From Rosa chinensis (lineage: Eukaryota; Streptophyta; Magnoliopsida; Rosales; Rosaceae), in the NCBI RefSeq assembly GCF_002994745.2, contig NC_037093.1, forward strand, positions 33,643,884-33,707,883: 64,000 bases of DNA. The letters are read 5' to 3'. The notes under the pieces were generated by a model, which saw only the letters and a list, made by a program, of their open reading frames with translations, had not been told where the DNA came from and ran no database searches. A program made the position numbers and the translations under genes. Of this stretch, positions 51,588 through 63,595 are shown in pieces; within the stretch, counting starts at the first letter, position 1, and each line of letters starts with the position of its first letter.

Positions 51588-54500
51588 TTGATGGATAAAA
51601 GTTGGATTCAGTTACCCACTAGGGGAAGGAGAGAATATATCAATGGGGTGAAACAATTCATGAATTTCGCAATTGCCCACATGAAGCCAGGGTCTGATTT
51701 GATACCTTGTCCGTGCATGGATTGCAATAATTTTCGTAAATATAGCCCAGACCAAGTTGAGGATCATTTATATGCAAATGGAATGGCTAAGGATTACACT
51801 AAGTGGACAGATCATGGAGAAAATGATGATGATTTTGAACTAGAAGATAATATTTTGGAATCTGAAAATGAAGAGGATGTTGATGATGTAGTTGAAATGT
51901 TAAATGATTTCCAAGCTCATGATGATAGGAAATCTCAAGAACATGTCCCTATTATGGAAGAAAATTAGTTTAGACGATTGATGAGGGATGCAGAGCAAGA
52001 ATTATATCCTGGTTGTCGAAAATTCTCTAAATTATCCTTCACTGTAAAGCTGCTTCATTTAAAGATAATGTTTCGTGGTAGCAACAAGTTCTTTTCAGCG
52101 TTGCTTGAGTTAGTGAAAGAGGCATTACCTAATGGAAATACATGTCCTAGATCTCATTATGAATCAAAGAAGATTATACGAGACTTGGGTCTTAGTTATG
52201 ACAAGATCCATGCATGTAAAAATGATTGTGTACTCTTTTGGGAGGAGTATGAAGATAAATTGGAGTGTCCAATATGTCAGGAACCTAGGTACTCTTTTGA
52301 CAATGGCAAGGAGAAGATTCCCCAGAAAATCTTGAGATACTTTCCCTTAACTCCAAGGCTGCAAAGATTGTTTATATCAAAGAAAATAGCTGTAGATATG
52401 AAATGGCACATGGATAAACGACCAGATGATGAGTATATGAGGCATCCTGCTGATTCTCAAGTGTGGAATGACTTTGATCTAAAGCATGAGTCATTTGCCA
52501 TGGATTCTCGCAATGTTAGGCTTGGATTATCAACTGATGGTTTTAATCCATTTGGTAATTTAAGTACCTCTTATAGCATGTGGCCTGTTTTTCTTGTTCC
52601 ATACAATCTTCCGCCGTGGAAATGCATGAAAGATCCATACTTCATGATGTCATTACTTATTCCTGGACCAAGAGCTCCTGGAAATGACATTGACGTGTTT
52701 CTACAACCGTTAATCAAAGAATTGAAGCAATTATGGGAGGTTGGGGTTGATACATATGATGCTGGTTCTGGACACAATTTCCGTTTAAGAGCTGCATTGT
52801 TGTGGACAATAAACGACTTTCCTGCATTTGCAAATTTGTCTGGATGGAGTACCAAAGGAAAAATGGCGTGTCCTACTTGCAATGACCAGACACCTCATCA
52901 ATGGTTGAACAATTGGCAAAAAACTATATATTATGATCACCGTCGTTTTCTGCCACAAAATCACAGATTCAGAAAAAATTTGGAGTTTAATGGTAAAGTT
53001 GAGAAGAGATTAAAACCTGCTTTATTTTCAGGGGATGATGTGGTTTGCCAATTGACTCATGTTTCACAACCGTGTTTTGGAAAGGGGAAGAAGAGAAAGC
53101 GTTGTGCTGATCATTTGAATTGGACAAAACGAAGCATTTTCTTTGACTTACCCTATTGGCACACACTCAAGCTACGCCACAACCTTGATGTAATGCACAT
53201 AGAAAAAAATATTTGTGATAATATTTTGGGTACATTGATGGACACTGAAGGTAAGACGAAGGACTCATATAAGACTCGTCTTGATATGGAAGAGATGGGC
53301 ATCAAGTCTGATTTACACCCCAAATGTATTGATGGTGTGATTAAGTTTAGACCAGCATATTACACTTTTAATATAGATGAGAGGAAAGGTTTTTGTGAGT
53401 TCTATAGTTGTACGAAACTTCCAGATGGCATGGCTTCAAATATCTCTAATTGTGTGAACAGTGTTGATTCTAGGATTTATGGTTTGAAAAGTCACGATTG
53501 CCACATTATATTGCAGCGACTTCTTCTTGTAGCCTTGAGTGGGTACTTGTCTAAAGATGTTCATGAGGTCATTATTAAATTATGTTTATTCTTTAAGGAG
53601 TTGACTTCCAAGACTTTGAGATTGGTTGTTTTGGAAAGGCTGGATAAGGATATTGTCGTACTCCTATGCAAGTTAGAGTTGAACTTCCCACCCTCATTTT
53701 TCAACATTATGACTCATTTGCCAATTCACTTGGCTTATGAGGCCATACTTGCTGGACCAGTACAATATCGATGGATGTTTCCATTTGAGAGGTAATATTT
53801 AAAACTATTAATTTCTTATGTGGTTGTGTGGATGCATTTATTTCTTTTTGGCATGTGTTGATGCTTCTATATTTGTGGTTTGTGCTTATGCATATATTTG
53901 TGGTTGTGGTGGTGCATTTAAATTTTTTTTTTCTTTGGTATGTACTGATGCTTCTATATTTGGGGTTGTGCTGATGTGGTTGTGCTGATGCATATATTTT
54001 TCTTTATTGTGCTGATGCACTTGTTTCTTTTGTTGTACTGGTGCTAAAAAAACTATCAATTTATTGAGAATGTTGGTTCATTGCTTCACTAGATCTGCAT
54101 CATTTTCAATTTGTTTTGGATGAGAAAATTTGTCTTATTTTACCTCATTAATCTCTATTTGTAATATAATTGGATTACATTATATATACATAGTTTGGTA
54201 TTAACTGTATATTTATATTTCTTTGTAGAAAAATGCATAACTTAAAGGATTATTGCAAAAACAAAGCCCACCCTGAAGGATCAATTGCGGAAGGTTATTG
54301 TGATTGTGAATGCCTGACATTTTGCTCCATGTACTTTCGTGATGTTGAGACAAAGTTTAACCAAGTAGACAGGAACCATGATGTAAGTGAGAGAAGGATG
54401 GGTTTATCTATTTTCACACAGAATGTTAAGTTGTTAAAGGGAGCAGTTGATGATGTTCTCAGCCTAACTGACTTAGCAAGGATTCGATGGTATGTGCTGA

Positions 54501-55516
54501 ATAATTGTGATGAAGTACTACCATATATAAGGTACATGAGCTGCTGTAATGTATCTGTGTATTCCTAATAGGCAATAATTTGACCAAGTTCTGAATATTT
54601 TGTTCTGCATGCAGGGAACATAAAGCAGAACTTGAGAGGCAAAATATTCCAAACATAGAAAAAGAACAACAACAGAAGTTTCATAAATGGTTTTTGCGAC
54701 GTGTGAGTGATGAATATTTTAGCATATATAATTCCAAACTATACTTGTGTATTTTTCATTGCTCACTCTAATTTTGGTAAGTTGTGTATATAGGTTCAAC
54801 AGATGCAAGTTGAGGGTTCAACAGAAGATGTTGAATCCTTACTATACTTAGCCAGTGGACCTCAACGTGAAGTGGCACGATATAGTGGGTGTATCGTCAA
54901 TGGCATAAGGTTTCATACTCAGAAACGTGATGCAAATAAAAAAACTCAAAACTATGGAGTGGTAGTCAAAGGAGAGCATCGTGGTAAAAGTATTGACTTT
55001 TATGGTGTTTTGAAAGATATAATTGTGTTATCATACCTTGGAAATAATCAGGTGGTCGTTTTCAAATGTGATTGGCTGGATCTCAATGCAAGAAGGGGAA
55101 TTCAAGTTGATGAGAACCAGTTTACAAGTGTTAATTTTACCAAAAAATGGTATATGAATGATCCATTTGCATTGGCATGTCAAACACAACAGGTATACTA
55201 TTTGAAAGATACAAAGCATGGTAGTAATTGGCGTGTCGTGGAAAGGTCGCAGCCTAGAGGGATGTATGATTTTACAGAAAAAGAAACTGAAGTGGGTGAT
55301 TCATTAGAGGAGGTAGAAGATCCATATCAGCAAGAGTCACATGGGTATGTCGATTCAGTTGAAGTTGATGTTGGAGAGACGTCATTACATAGAGATGACA
55401 TGGATATGATCGTTGTTGATTTGAATGCTAAAGATAGTGATGCAGAAGATGGCGACTTTAATGATGAAGATAATGAGTTGATGTCTTATGATGATATCGA
55501 GGACGACTCTACGTGA
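51588..55516 (+). pseudogene. CACTA transposase, TNP2 type (exons 51588-53791, 54229-54531, 54615-54702, 54794-55516), one in-frame stop
   Basis: The joined exons give 1,105 codons before the final TGA. Domains in order: Transpos_assoc-type zinc region (MDKSWIQLPTRG, PCPCMDCNN, about residues 1-80); Transposase_21 core from about 140 (LYPGC, CKNDCVLFW, CPICQEPRY, PYNLPPWKCMKDPYFMMSLL, LIPGPRAPGNDIDVFLQPL, DFPAFANLSGW, ACPTCND); DUF4218-type region (HNLDVMHIEKNICDNILGTL, then THLPIHLAYEAILAGPVQYRWMFPFER); then the DUF4216-type C-terminus (YGVVVKGEHRGKSIDFYGVL, FKCDWLDLN) and an acidic tail. All introns are GT-AG and the frame is continuous except for one TAG at 51966-51968 (codon 127). In active elements this protein catalyses cut-and-paste excision. 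Whether this copy makes any active product is doubtful because of the stop. Confidence 0.92.
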
Positions 55517-55756
55517 CAGAATCCATGCATATTCTATTCCACAATTTTATATTGTCATGATTTTATCATATGTATGTCAATGTCATACAAAGCTTGGGTT
55601 TTCAATTCTAACTTCCAAGTTCATTTTGATACTAGTTCATTAGTTTGTTTAATGCATAGGATAAATATATTTATTTTGTTGTATAAGGTAAGCATTAAAA
55701 CAATTACTTCAAGAGATTTAGAGTCATGCTAATAGCTCTTTTTTTTCATGACAGGT

Positions 55757-55763
<7 letters not shown>

Positions 55764-55790
<27 letters not shown>
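55764..55790 (+). repeat. (TA)n microsatellite just before the second transposon gene
   Basis: The TA run lies directly upstream of the ATG at 55796. Confidence 0.9.
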
Positions 55791-55791
<1 letters not shown>

Positions 55792-55795
55792 CATT

Positions 55796-57374
55796 ATGGC
55801 TAATGGTAGACAAGGTCCAAGGTTTCTACATCAATTGCGGACAAAAGCACTGCCACAGCACCAAATGCGATCATCTACTCAAAAGATTTCAAAGCTTGCA
55901 AAGTCTTTAAGTAAGCCTACAACACTAGCACAAGCACCGACAGCCCCATTGCACTCATCAGTAGAGCAGATTATCACTTCCATTCCTACTCATGTTCCAA
56001 AACATCATTGTCCACCTCAAGTTCAATCATCACCACTTATGCGAATGCTAAGATCAGCTTCTGTTAAGCAAGGGTCAACTTCTATTAACCAAGGATCAAC
56101 TTCTATTCAACAAGAATCAACTTCAACTGCAAATGCCACAGAGCCTACTCAAGTTGCTTGTTCCCCCACGGTAGAAGAGGTCACTAATACTAATAGTAAG
56201 TAATGAAACAAATTGTACATAATATGATTAGTAAGTAAAACAAAAATAATTTGTCAACTGAGCTTTGATAATTTAATGGTATAAATGTATTTTAAATTAT
56301 TGCTTTATATGATCAGTTTGATAATTCATGTAGGCAGTGCAGTTCGCAAGAAAGTACGTGGTGAGACTCGATGTCTTGAGCTATCCAAGAGGAAGCGTGA
56401 TGGTGTTCAACTTGATATTGATATTCCAAAGCATACTATGAGAGCTGTAGGAACAAATTGTCAATTCTACATTACTGGTATGGGGTGCTTTGTTCGAAAA
56501 AATGTTCCATTGCAAATTAAGAAGTGGTCTGAGCTCTCAAGAGAAGATGTTGCTTTGCTAATTCGTCATGCCCGTGTAAGTACACCATTCCATTTTCTTC
56601 AAATATACTAGACCTAAATTATGTACAACAAATTATAGTCTATTACATGAAATCTGCCTTGTTTGCTAATATGTCATCATCATATGATATTAGGAAAAAT
56701 TCAAGTTGAGCAATGAGTCTCATGTGGATGAGGCAATTGAGAAACATATGATGAGATATTTTACCACTTGGCGCTATAATTTGCGTAAGAAATTTCTGAA
56801 ATATGACTCAATAGAGGAAGCTATAGAAAATCGACCTGAAGATGTGGAAGAGGAAGATTGGAACTATTTGATTGCAAATCTGTGGCAAGATGGAAAGTGG
56901 CTGGTTAGAATTCTTTCAATGTTTATTTTTTCAAGCCAATTAGTAATTTTTTTTTCATCTATAGTTGTACTTGCTATAGATTGTGAAGTTTGTGATTTGA
57001 TTTTTATACAGGAAACAAGTGAAAAAAACAAGAAAAACAGAGATAAGTTGGAGATAACACATTGTGCAGGGACAAAGGCATTTAGTCGCCTTAGAACTGA
57101 AAATGTAAGCTTCAATTTCAGTTTTTTTTTGTTGTTAAGGCATGTTCAACTATGAGAGGTGTATATGACAAATATTTTGGGTTGTGATTAAACTTAAATA
57201 GTGAAATCCTGAGAATGGAGAGGAAGTTGGTCATATTGACCTTTTCAAGCTCACACGATATAGCGAAAAGAAATCTGCATGGGTTGGTGATACTGCAAAG
57301 AATGCTTTTGTGAGTTGCTATATTTTTTTATCTCAATTATTGCATTATTGTAAAAATAACAGTACTTAAAAAAT

Positions 57375-57419
<45 letters not shown>

Positions 57420-57888
57420 GTCCACTCTTTTGTAGGAAGAGATGAAGAATCTACAAAACGACCCACAAATGAATGAAGAAACTGGTGAAATAATGACTGA
57501 AGATGAGATCTATGATAAAGTTCTTTCAAAAATTGTTGGTCCACCTCGATCAGGCTATATTCGCGGCTTAGGAGCTGGGCCAAAGCCTAAAAGATCTAAA
57601 CTTGCAGCAAATGATGCTCAACTGAGGGAGGCAAATCAAAGGGTAGATCAAGCAGAAAGACGAGCAATGCAGCTTGCAGAGGAGTTGATGGCTGTGAAGT
57701 CTACTGCAGCTCAGCAAAATGAGGAGTTAAAGACAGTCAAAGCTGGTGCAGCTCAGCAAAATGAAGAGTTACAGGCAGTAAAGGCTAGAGCCACTCAACA
57801 AAATGAAGAGTTAGAGGCACTAAAGGCAAGACAAAATCAGACCGACACTCTTTTACTTAAATTGATGGCACAATTATCCCAAAACTAG
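55796..57888 (+). CDS. CACTA second gene, plant Transposase_24 (Ptta/En/Spm) type, six exons, intact frame
   Basis: Exons 55796-56195, 56334-56575, 56694-56903, 57012-57104, 57214-57309 and 57436-57888 join to 498 codons (497 aa) with GT-AG introns and no stop. The N-terminal 130 residues are low complexity (Ser/Thr/Gln-rich). Then come KKVRGETRCLELSKRK, GTNCQFYITGMG, MMRYFTTWRYNLRKKF, EEDWNYLIANLW, CAGTKAFSRLRTEN and VGHIDLFKLTRY, the conserved order of plant En/Spm Transposase_24 proteins. The C-terminus (about 390-495) is a coiled coil with about four 14-residue units (AAQQNEELKTVKAG type). By analogy with TnpA it may bind the subterminal AGTGACCA repeats and pair the ends; that role is inferred. 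ATG 55796 was chosen because upstream codons are TA-repeat translation. Confidence 0.85.
57379..57416 (+). repeat. (TA)n microsatellite in the last intron of the second CACTA gene
   Basis: A TA run of about 19 units lies just before the acceptor at 57435. Confidence 0.95.
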
Positions 57889-58385
57889 AGGTATGCATAC
57901 ATGAGTCATTGAGCTGTTGCATTTATATTATATTATGGAAACATAATATAGTGTATGTAGTGAATACTAGGCCTTTTTAGATGCAACTCTTACTACATTA
58001 GGATGAAGGTTATAACTTGTTTTATATGTTTTGTTATATTGCAGATTTGGTCTAAGCTTCAAAAAGTACGTACATCTTGCAAACTCTCATTCAAGGCTCA
58101 TTGAACTTCTAGAAAGACTTGAATGTATTTTTGTCTATTTTGAAACTGTTATCAAAGATGGATATTAACATCTCTATATTTTGGATTTGCGAATGTAGTA
58201 TTTCAAGATAGAGATCTTGATAACTGGTTTTAGAGTACATTTCACTTTCTGGTGTTGGACTATATATTGAATGCTACTTTTAGCAGGTTATTGCATGAAA
58301 AAATGTACATTGTCTCCATTTTGAAAATGTAGTGACACACTTAATGTCAAGTTTGTTGGTTATTAACATCAAACTTAACAACCTA
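57889..58385 (+). other. 3' region of the CACTA genes
   Basis: 3' UTR and spacer with no ORF of note. A TTGATAACTGGTT-like stretch and AT-rich text precede the subterminal array. Confidence 0.5.
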
Positions 58386-58745
58386 GAATGATTGCCAATT
58401 TAGTTACCAAATTATCAGTGACCTAGTAATATGGTCACTAAAATTATTCAATTTAGTGACCATTGGTATTACAATTTAGAGATGAACATGTAGGTCACTA
58501 ATGTCATTATCATTTGTGACCATTTGTGACCATATGATCATGGTCACTAAAGACATTTTAAATTAGTGACCAAATTTTGTGGTCATTGAAGACATTTCGA
58601 ATTAGTGACCAACTTACAATTGTTGGTCACTAAATAGAATCAGTGAGGGACCTATAGTGACCACCTAGTGACCACCCGAATTTGGTCACTAACCATATTT
58701 AGTGACCAAATTTGATAGATTTAATGACCAATGCAGTGGTCACTA
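58386..58745. repeat. Right subterminal AGTGACCA array of CACTA
   Basis: About 15 GTGACC/GGTCAC motifs occur in both orientations in 360 bp next to the right TIR. They are candidate binding sites for the element's own DNA-binding protein. Confidence 0.88.
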
Positions 58746-58767
58746 ATACCCAGATTTGTTGTAGTGA

Positions 58768-59309
58768 AAGGATTATCAAATCCCAAGCTTTTTCTGTCAA
58801 AAAGTTTTCTGGTTTTGTGCTTCTTGTGTGTTGGTAGTTCATGCATGATTTGTGCCTTGAGGTGATTGACAACCGAGGTGAGAGTTGTGCCATCTAAAGA
58901 TTGACAAAGGAGAACAAGTTCACTGATCTGAAAGTAGCAAAGACGAGAAGACACTGCTGCCCGCTAGATTGGTTCTAGTAGATGAGTTGTGTAAGATCTT
59001 TATGTACTTTCCTATTCTTATAGTGGATTGTTCACCGGCATAGTGCCCGCAGTTGTTTACCTCTTTGGAGGGTTTTATTGGGTCAACAGATCTTGTGTTA
59101 TGTGTGATGATTTTACTTTGGATGGTTTGGCAAAGTGAATAAATCATAACATAATCAAAGATCTGCAGTTTCGATTAGGATTCAAGTTATACTGCAATCC
59201 TGTATTAGGATGTGAACATGCCTGCACTCCTAAGACTAATTCCTAAAGTTGTTGGCATACCGATCAGTTTCGTTGGTTGTGAGAAATACATATACATTCT
59301 GTAATTACA
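58768..59309 (+). repeat. 5' LTR of SIRE-like copia element, right part
   Basis: It continues the LTR interrupted at 42530 (AAGGATTATCAAATCCCAAG) and ends AATTACA at 59309. It matches 8360-8899 of the solo LTR. Confidence 0.9.
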
Positions 59310-59310
59310 A

Positions 59311-59325
59311 TTGGTACCATAGCAG
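59311..59325 (+). other. Degenerate Met-tRNA primer-binding site
   Basis: TTGGTACCATAGCAGG follows the LTR end. It resembles the usual TGGTATCAGAGC with two or three changes. Confidence 0.7.
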
Positions 59326-59365
59326 GTCACTAGATGGACGTAGTGAGATCCTCGAAGGAAGTAGA

Positions 59366-61224
59366 ATGGAAGGTACAAGTGATCGTGCAGCTGGATCAAC
59401 AAGTCACCCTCCGTTTCTTGATGACAAAACAAACTATGTAGCATGGAAGGCTAAGATGAAAGATTTTTTATGGGCAAAGGATGTAGCTGTATGGGTTGTT
59501 ATTGAAAGTGGTTGGGAGTATCCAACTAAGACTGAAAAGGTAGATATAAAAGAGACTGGAGAGGGTAGTTCTACTGTTGAAGCCAAAGTTAAGAATCCTA
59601 TGAGTGAATGGACTGCAGATGAGAACACCAAGAGTACAAATAATCAGAAAGCATTAAACTCTATCTTCACAGCGGTATTCTCTGAAACGTTTTAGGTTAT
59701 TTCTCATGGTTGCTTTGCAAAGCAAGCATGAGATATTCTCCAAGTTACTCATGAAGGCACTACAGCTATCCGAGAATCTAAGCTTCAGCAACTTATCCAG
59801 CAATTTGAAAATATGAAGATGGGTGATGATGACAAGTTTGTTGATTTCTATGCTAGGCTCAGTGTTGTTGTGAATGGTTGTTTCAACTTAAGAGATCCCA
59901 TATCTCAACATAGGATAGTTAAGAAAGTACTCAGGTCTCTTCCTATGAAATATCATTCCAAGAAGATAGCCATTCAAGAGTCGAAGGACCTGAATACCTA
60001 CTATCTACAAGAACTGATTGGAAACTTAACTATATATGAGATGGAACTCCCTAATGAAATGAAGAGCAAAAGCATAGCTCTTAAAGTGAAGAAAGATATT
60101 GAAGATGAGTCAACAGATGAAGAGGATGTTGATGAAGATGAAATTGATCTTGTCACAAGGAAATTCAGAAAATTTCTCAAGGATAGGAAATCCAAAAGAA
60201 GTGAATCAAGGTCTGACTCAAGCTCCAAGAATACAAGAGTAAGAGAAAAGCCGGGTAATAAGATTTTAAGGTTTGAAAGAGCATCTGAAAAAAGAACCAA
60301 TAATGCTCCAAAGTGTTTTGCATGTGAAGGTTTTGGTCACATTGCATCTAAGTGTGCAAATACCTTGAAGAAGTCTAAGAATAAACAGAATAAAGCAATG
60401 AATGTTACTTGGAGTGACAGCGATGATGATTCTGTGCTTGAAAGTGATTCTAAAGTGGTGGCCTTGGTAGGATTAACGACTACTGATGATGAGTATGAAG
60501 TTGAAGAATTTGATCTTGAGGAAGTAATGCAACAATATATCATGTTGTCTGAGGCTTCAAAAGAATTGAAGAAAAGAAATTTAGAGTTGAGTAATGAAGT
60601 TGAGAACTTGAACACTGATATTAGTAGGACTGAAGCTGGATTTCAATCCCAATTGGAGGCAGGTGATGCAGTAAGAAAGTCTCTTGTGGAAGACTTTCAA
60701 TCCATTCAACCAAAGTACCAAGAGAGATGTGACAAAGTTGAGGAGCTTAAAACTGAAAAGGCTTGTCTGTATATGAGCTTGAGCAAATGAAAACCAAGGC
60801 TGGATGTGATTCTTCAAGTGGTGAAAAGTTGGAAAATATTCTAATGATTGGTAAAAAATTTGGAGATAAACATGGCCTGGGATATGATGCTGAAAGTTCA
60901 TCCAAAGGAGAGCATGTCACCAAGTTTGTAAAAGGTTATGATCATTCCTCATCACAATCCACTTTTCCTGTGGATGAAGTACCTAAACCAATGTTGAAGA
61001 ATTTTGTGCCTGTGTGTCATCATTGTGGAAAGCGAGGACATATAAGACCGAGGTGCAATCAACTAAGAAAGAATTCTTCAAATGACAAGAAGCCACTCAT
61101 GAACAAAAAGAAAGAATATCTTCAAGAAAAGCTGGAATTTCTTTTGAAAGAAGTAAATAAGATAGCAAGACTTGTTTCGGTTCCATTCTCACCTGTGCCC
61201 AAGATGATGCAAGTTTGGATATGA
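59366..61224 (+). pseudogene. Copia/SIRE-like gag polyprotein remnant
   Basis: ATG 59366 starts a gag with PPFLDDKTNYVAWKAKMKDF (DUF4219/UBN2-like capsid). It continues through IVKKVLRSLPMKY and an acidic/basic linker to a zinc knuckle CFACEGFGHIASKC (about 60318-60360), then a long coiled-coil segment, and a second knuckle CHHCGKRGHIRPRC (about 61017-61060). Stops at 59693 and about 59729 and a frameshift near 60770 break it. No protease, integrase or RT frame follows, so the element is gag-only in this window. Confidence 0.87.
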
Positions 61225-61540
61225 CAAGAACCTCATCTCTCAAAACTTTCACGTATAGGTAAGTGAACTTTTCCAATATGTGCTTGTGAAAAATATATTC
61301 TTGGATGCCAATAGCTTGATTTTTCATCATAAGCACATATATAGGGGGAGCAGTGCTGTTCTATTTACATTAGTTTTTCTTATCGCTAGTGTGTTAGGAC
61401 TGAATGTTCTTTTCAATCCTAAGGTCTTAGTAGCTGTGTGTTTATTTTTGCATTTTTCTATAAGATGTTCTTTTCTCTTTTTAGGTTTGTTTTTGTTTAA
61501 TCTTTATTAAAAAAAGAAGGGCAAAACTGAAGTGTATGCT
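61225..61540 (+). other. Copia element internal remnant after gag
   Basis: It has stops in all frames over most of its length. A GGGGGAGCAG purine run at about 61344-61353 may be an old polypurine tract, but no 3' LTR starts after it. Confidence 0.5.
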
Positions 61541-61859
61541 TTGATTTTAGGGGCCGTGACCACTTACCCAATTTAAGCCTGAAAATTGTCCACTTACTCC
61601 ACTAAGAGTTTTTACTCCCATTTACCCAATCTAATATTTATTGACAATTTTGACCTTATTTTAATTATTAAATTACACTCATCCTTCTCTCTCTCTCTCT
61701 CACACACACATCCGCCTCCTCACCCAGACCACCATCGTCGAGCCCTAGGCCACATAGCTTCCATCACCGCCGGCTACCAATGGGCATTTCTCGGCCATCA
61801 CCGCCGCACTCCATCATCGAGCCCTATGCCTCCATCGTCGCCGTCGCCGTCGTCGTTCT

Positions 61860-62197
61860 AGTCTGGTGCAACAAACTCCGCTACTTCTCGATCTCGTAAT
61901 TGGATTGGACCACTCGTTGGGATCGTAGACGGAGATGGCGGCGATAAGGTAGGATTTGGATCGGGCCTGGACTGAGCAGAGAGCCTGGAAGGCTAGGAGG
62001 GAGTTGTTGGTGGTGTCGGCGTCGAACCAGAGGACGGGGACTTGTGGCGGAGGTCGAGGAGGAGGGCGATGCGGCCCTGGCAGTCGCCGGCGATGAGGAG
62101 GAGGTGGCAGTTGGAAGGTTTGGTTGAGAGGAAGTCCCGGGTGGGGCGGGTGGCTGAAGTTCGCTCCGATTTGGTGCCTAGAGCAAATTTCTGGGTG

Positions 62198-62200
<3 letters not shown>
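61860..62200 (-). pseudogene. Captured fragment of a WD40-repeat protein gene (WDR11-like?)
   Basis: On the minus strand, one frame reads SNCHLLLIAGDCQGRIALLL then DLRHKSP. After a frameshift near 62035 the other frame reads PVLWFDADTTNNSLLAFQAL then VQARSKSYLIAAI. The order GD..GRIAL.DLR, then WFD, then SY.LAAI fits a WD40-type beta-propeller blade, and I think of WDR11-like proteins, but this is from memory of the family only. It is too short and frameshifted to function. Confidence 0.5.

Positions 62201-62203
<3 letters not shown>

Positions 62204-62228
<25 letters not shown>
62204..62228 (+). repeat. Poly-T run in the Pack-MULE
   Basis: About 25 consecutive T bases lie at the edge of the captured block. 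Confidence 0.9.
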
Positions 62229-62808
62229 GGTATATGAGCTCCAAGAATGGGGAAGGAAAAAAAAATGAACATGTAGAATTGAACATATAAATTGATCAAT
62301 TGTGTCTGTAGTGTCTTCATTTTGGTTTTGGGAGTTTATACAATTCAGCTGGAGGACAATAATATGATTATTGGAGGGTAATAATATGATTATTGGGAGC
62401 CAATAATAAAATTTTTGGAAGGTAATAATATGATTATTGGGGGGCAATAATATGATTTTTAGGGGGCAATAAAATCAGACGCCGGAATCTGGCCACAGTT
62501 CGGTAGCCGGATTTGGGATTCCTATGACCAGTGGCCGGATTCATGTGATCGGTCGCCGGATCCCTGTCACCGATCGCTGGAGTCCGAGTCCGGCAAGGTC
62601 TTCAATGACTTCTCTCTCTAAGTGACAAAGAAAGAGAGGGCAAAATTGTCCCAAAAATAAATAAAAAGGAATAAAAAAATACATAATTGGGTATTAGGGA
62701 AATGATCTCTTAGAGTGTTTGGGTAAGTGGGCAATTTCTTAGAGTGTTTGGGAACGTGGGGTTAATTAATCCCAAAATTTGGTAAATGATCATTTCCCCT
62801 TGATTTTA

Positions 62809-63595
62809 TATCATACCATACCATGCCTCACGGGTATTTCTGTTTGAGAGTGTTGAGTTGCAGGATTAATGGATGAATGTTTAGATGCTCAATTTCCAAA
62901 GAAAGCTAGGTTGCCGAAGTTTAAAACAAAAAAAAATTGGTCTAGAACTTTGGCATTAACAACTCAATGCCTTGGAAAATTTCACAATGGTGTTACTGAA
63001 TGTGTGAATCAGGTTAATCCAATCTATCTTGTGGTAAGTTGATAGGTAAGGTTAATAATATGAACATATCATATGGTGTTTTAAATGGTGCTGAAAGAAG
63101 TTCTCTTGCACTTGAGTTCATGTTAAATGAATGACAACTTTCAATGCCCTTGGATTAAGTATGTATTGACAATCTCAAGCAATTCATTAGAATTTGTGAT
63201 CTAAGTTGGTTCCCAGTTTTTAACTTGTGCTTGTAGCAGCTGTATGTTTGCATGTAGTATAGATTTGATTACTGTTGTCCTCATTTAGTTTCGAGTTACT
63301 TGACTATCTACATATTTGTTGCAATTTCTGCATTTAGGATTCCAGGTTTATTTCAATCCTAGTTTAGGATGCGTGTTCTGTTGCAATCCTAACATGTGGA
63401 TTGTAATACATTATCACCTCAAGAGCAACTCATGAACTGAGATTTAGTTACATAACTTGGCCTTGTCCTGTAGTGATCTGTTCTTGTTTTTTTTAGTGTT
63501 TAAAGGACCAAAAATAAACCCTATTCCTTTCCCTCCCTTCTTGTGTTTACGGCAACTGAAGCCTTGCTTTGCCTTTTGCACTTGCACACCTAAGA
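62809..63595 (+). other. Copia-related remnant or intergenic sequence
   Basis: No ORF of note. TTAGGAT/AATCCTA motifs near 63340-63400 echo those in the SIRE-like LTR, so it may be part of the same element. No LTR end was identified. Confidence 0.4.

Larger units (their letters stand above)
44711..58766 (+). mobile_element. CACTA (En/Spm) element, 14,056 bp, with transposase genes
   Basis: The left TIR is CACTACAACAAATCTGAG and the right TIR, inverted, CACTACAACAAATCTGGG. A 3-bp target duplication aaa flanks it (44708-44710 and 58767-58769). Subterminal AGTGACCA/TGGTCACT arrays are found at both ends. It contains a TNP2-type transposase gene (51588-55516) and a second transposition gene (55796-57888), both on the plus strand. 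This is the most complete element in the window. Its left 7 kb is enlarged by older degenerate elements. Confidence 0.95.
61550..62799. mobile_element. Pack-MULE (1,250 bp) with WD40-like gene fragment
   Basis: A perfect 9-bp target duplication ttgatttta flanks it (61541-61549 and 62800-62808). The terminal inverted repeats (about 25 bp) are GGGGCCGTGACCACTTACCC on the left and, inverted, GGGGAAATGATCATTTACCA on the right. The 61700-62200 core is strikingly GC-rich compared with its flanks, indicating captured genic DNA. No transposase is present. Confidence 0.9.
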
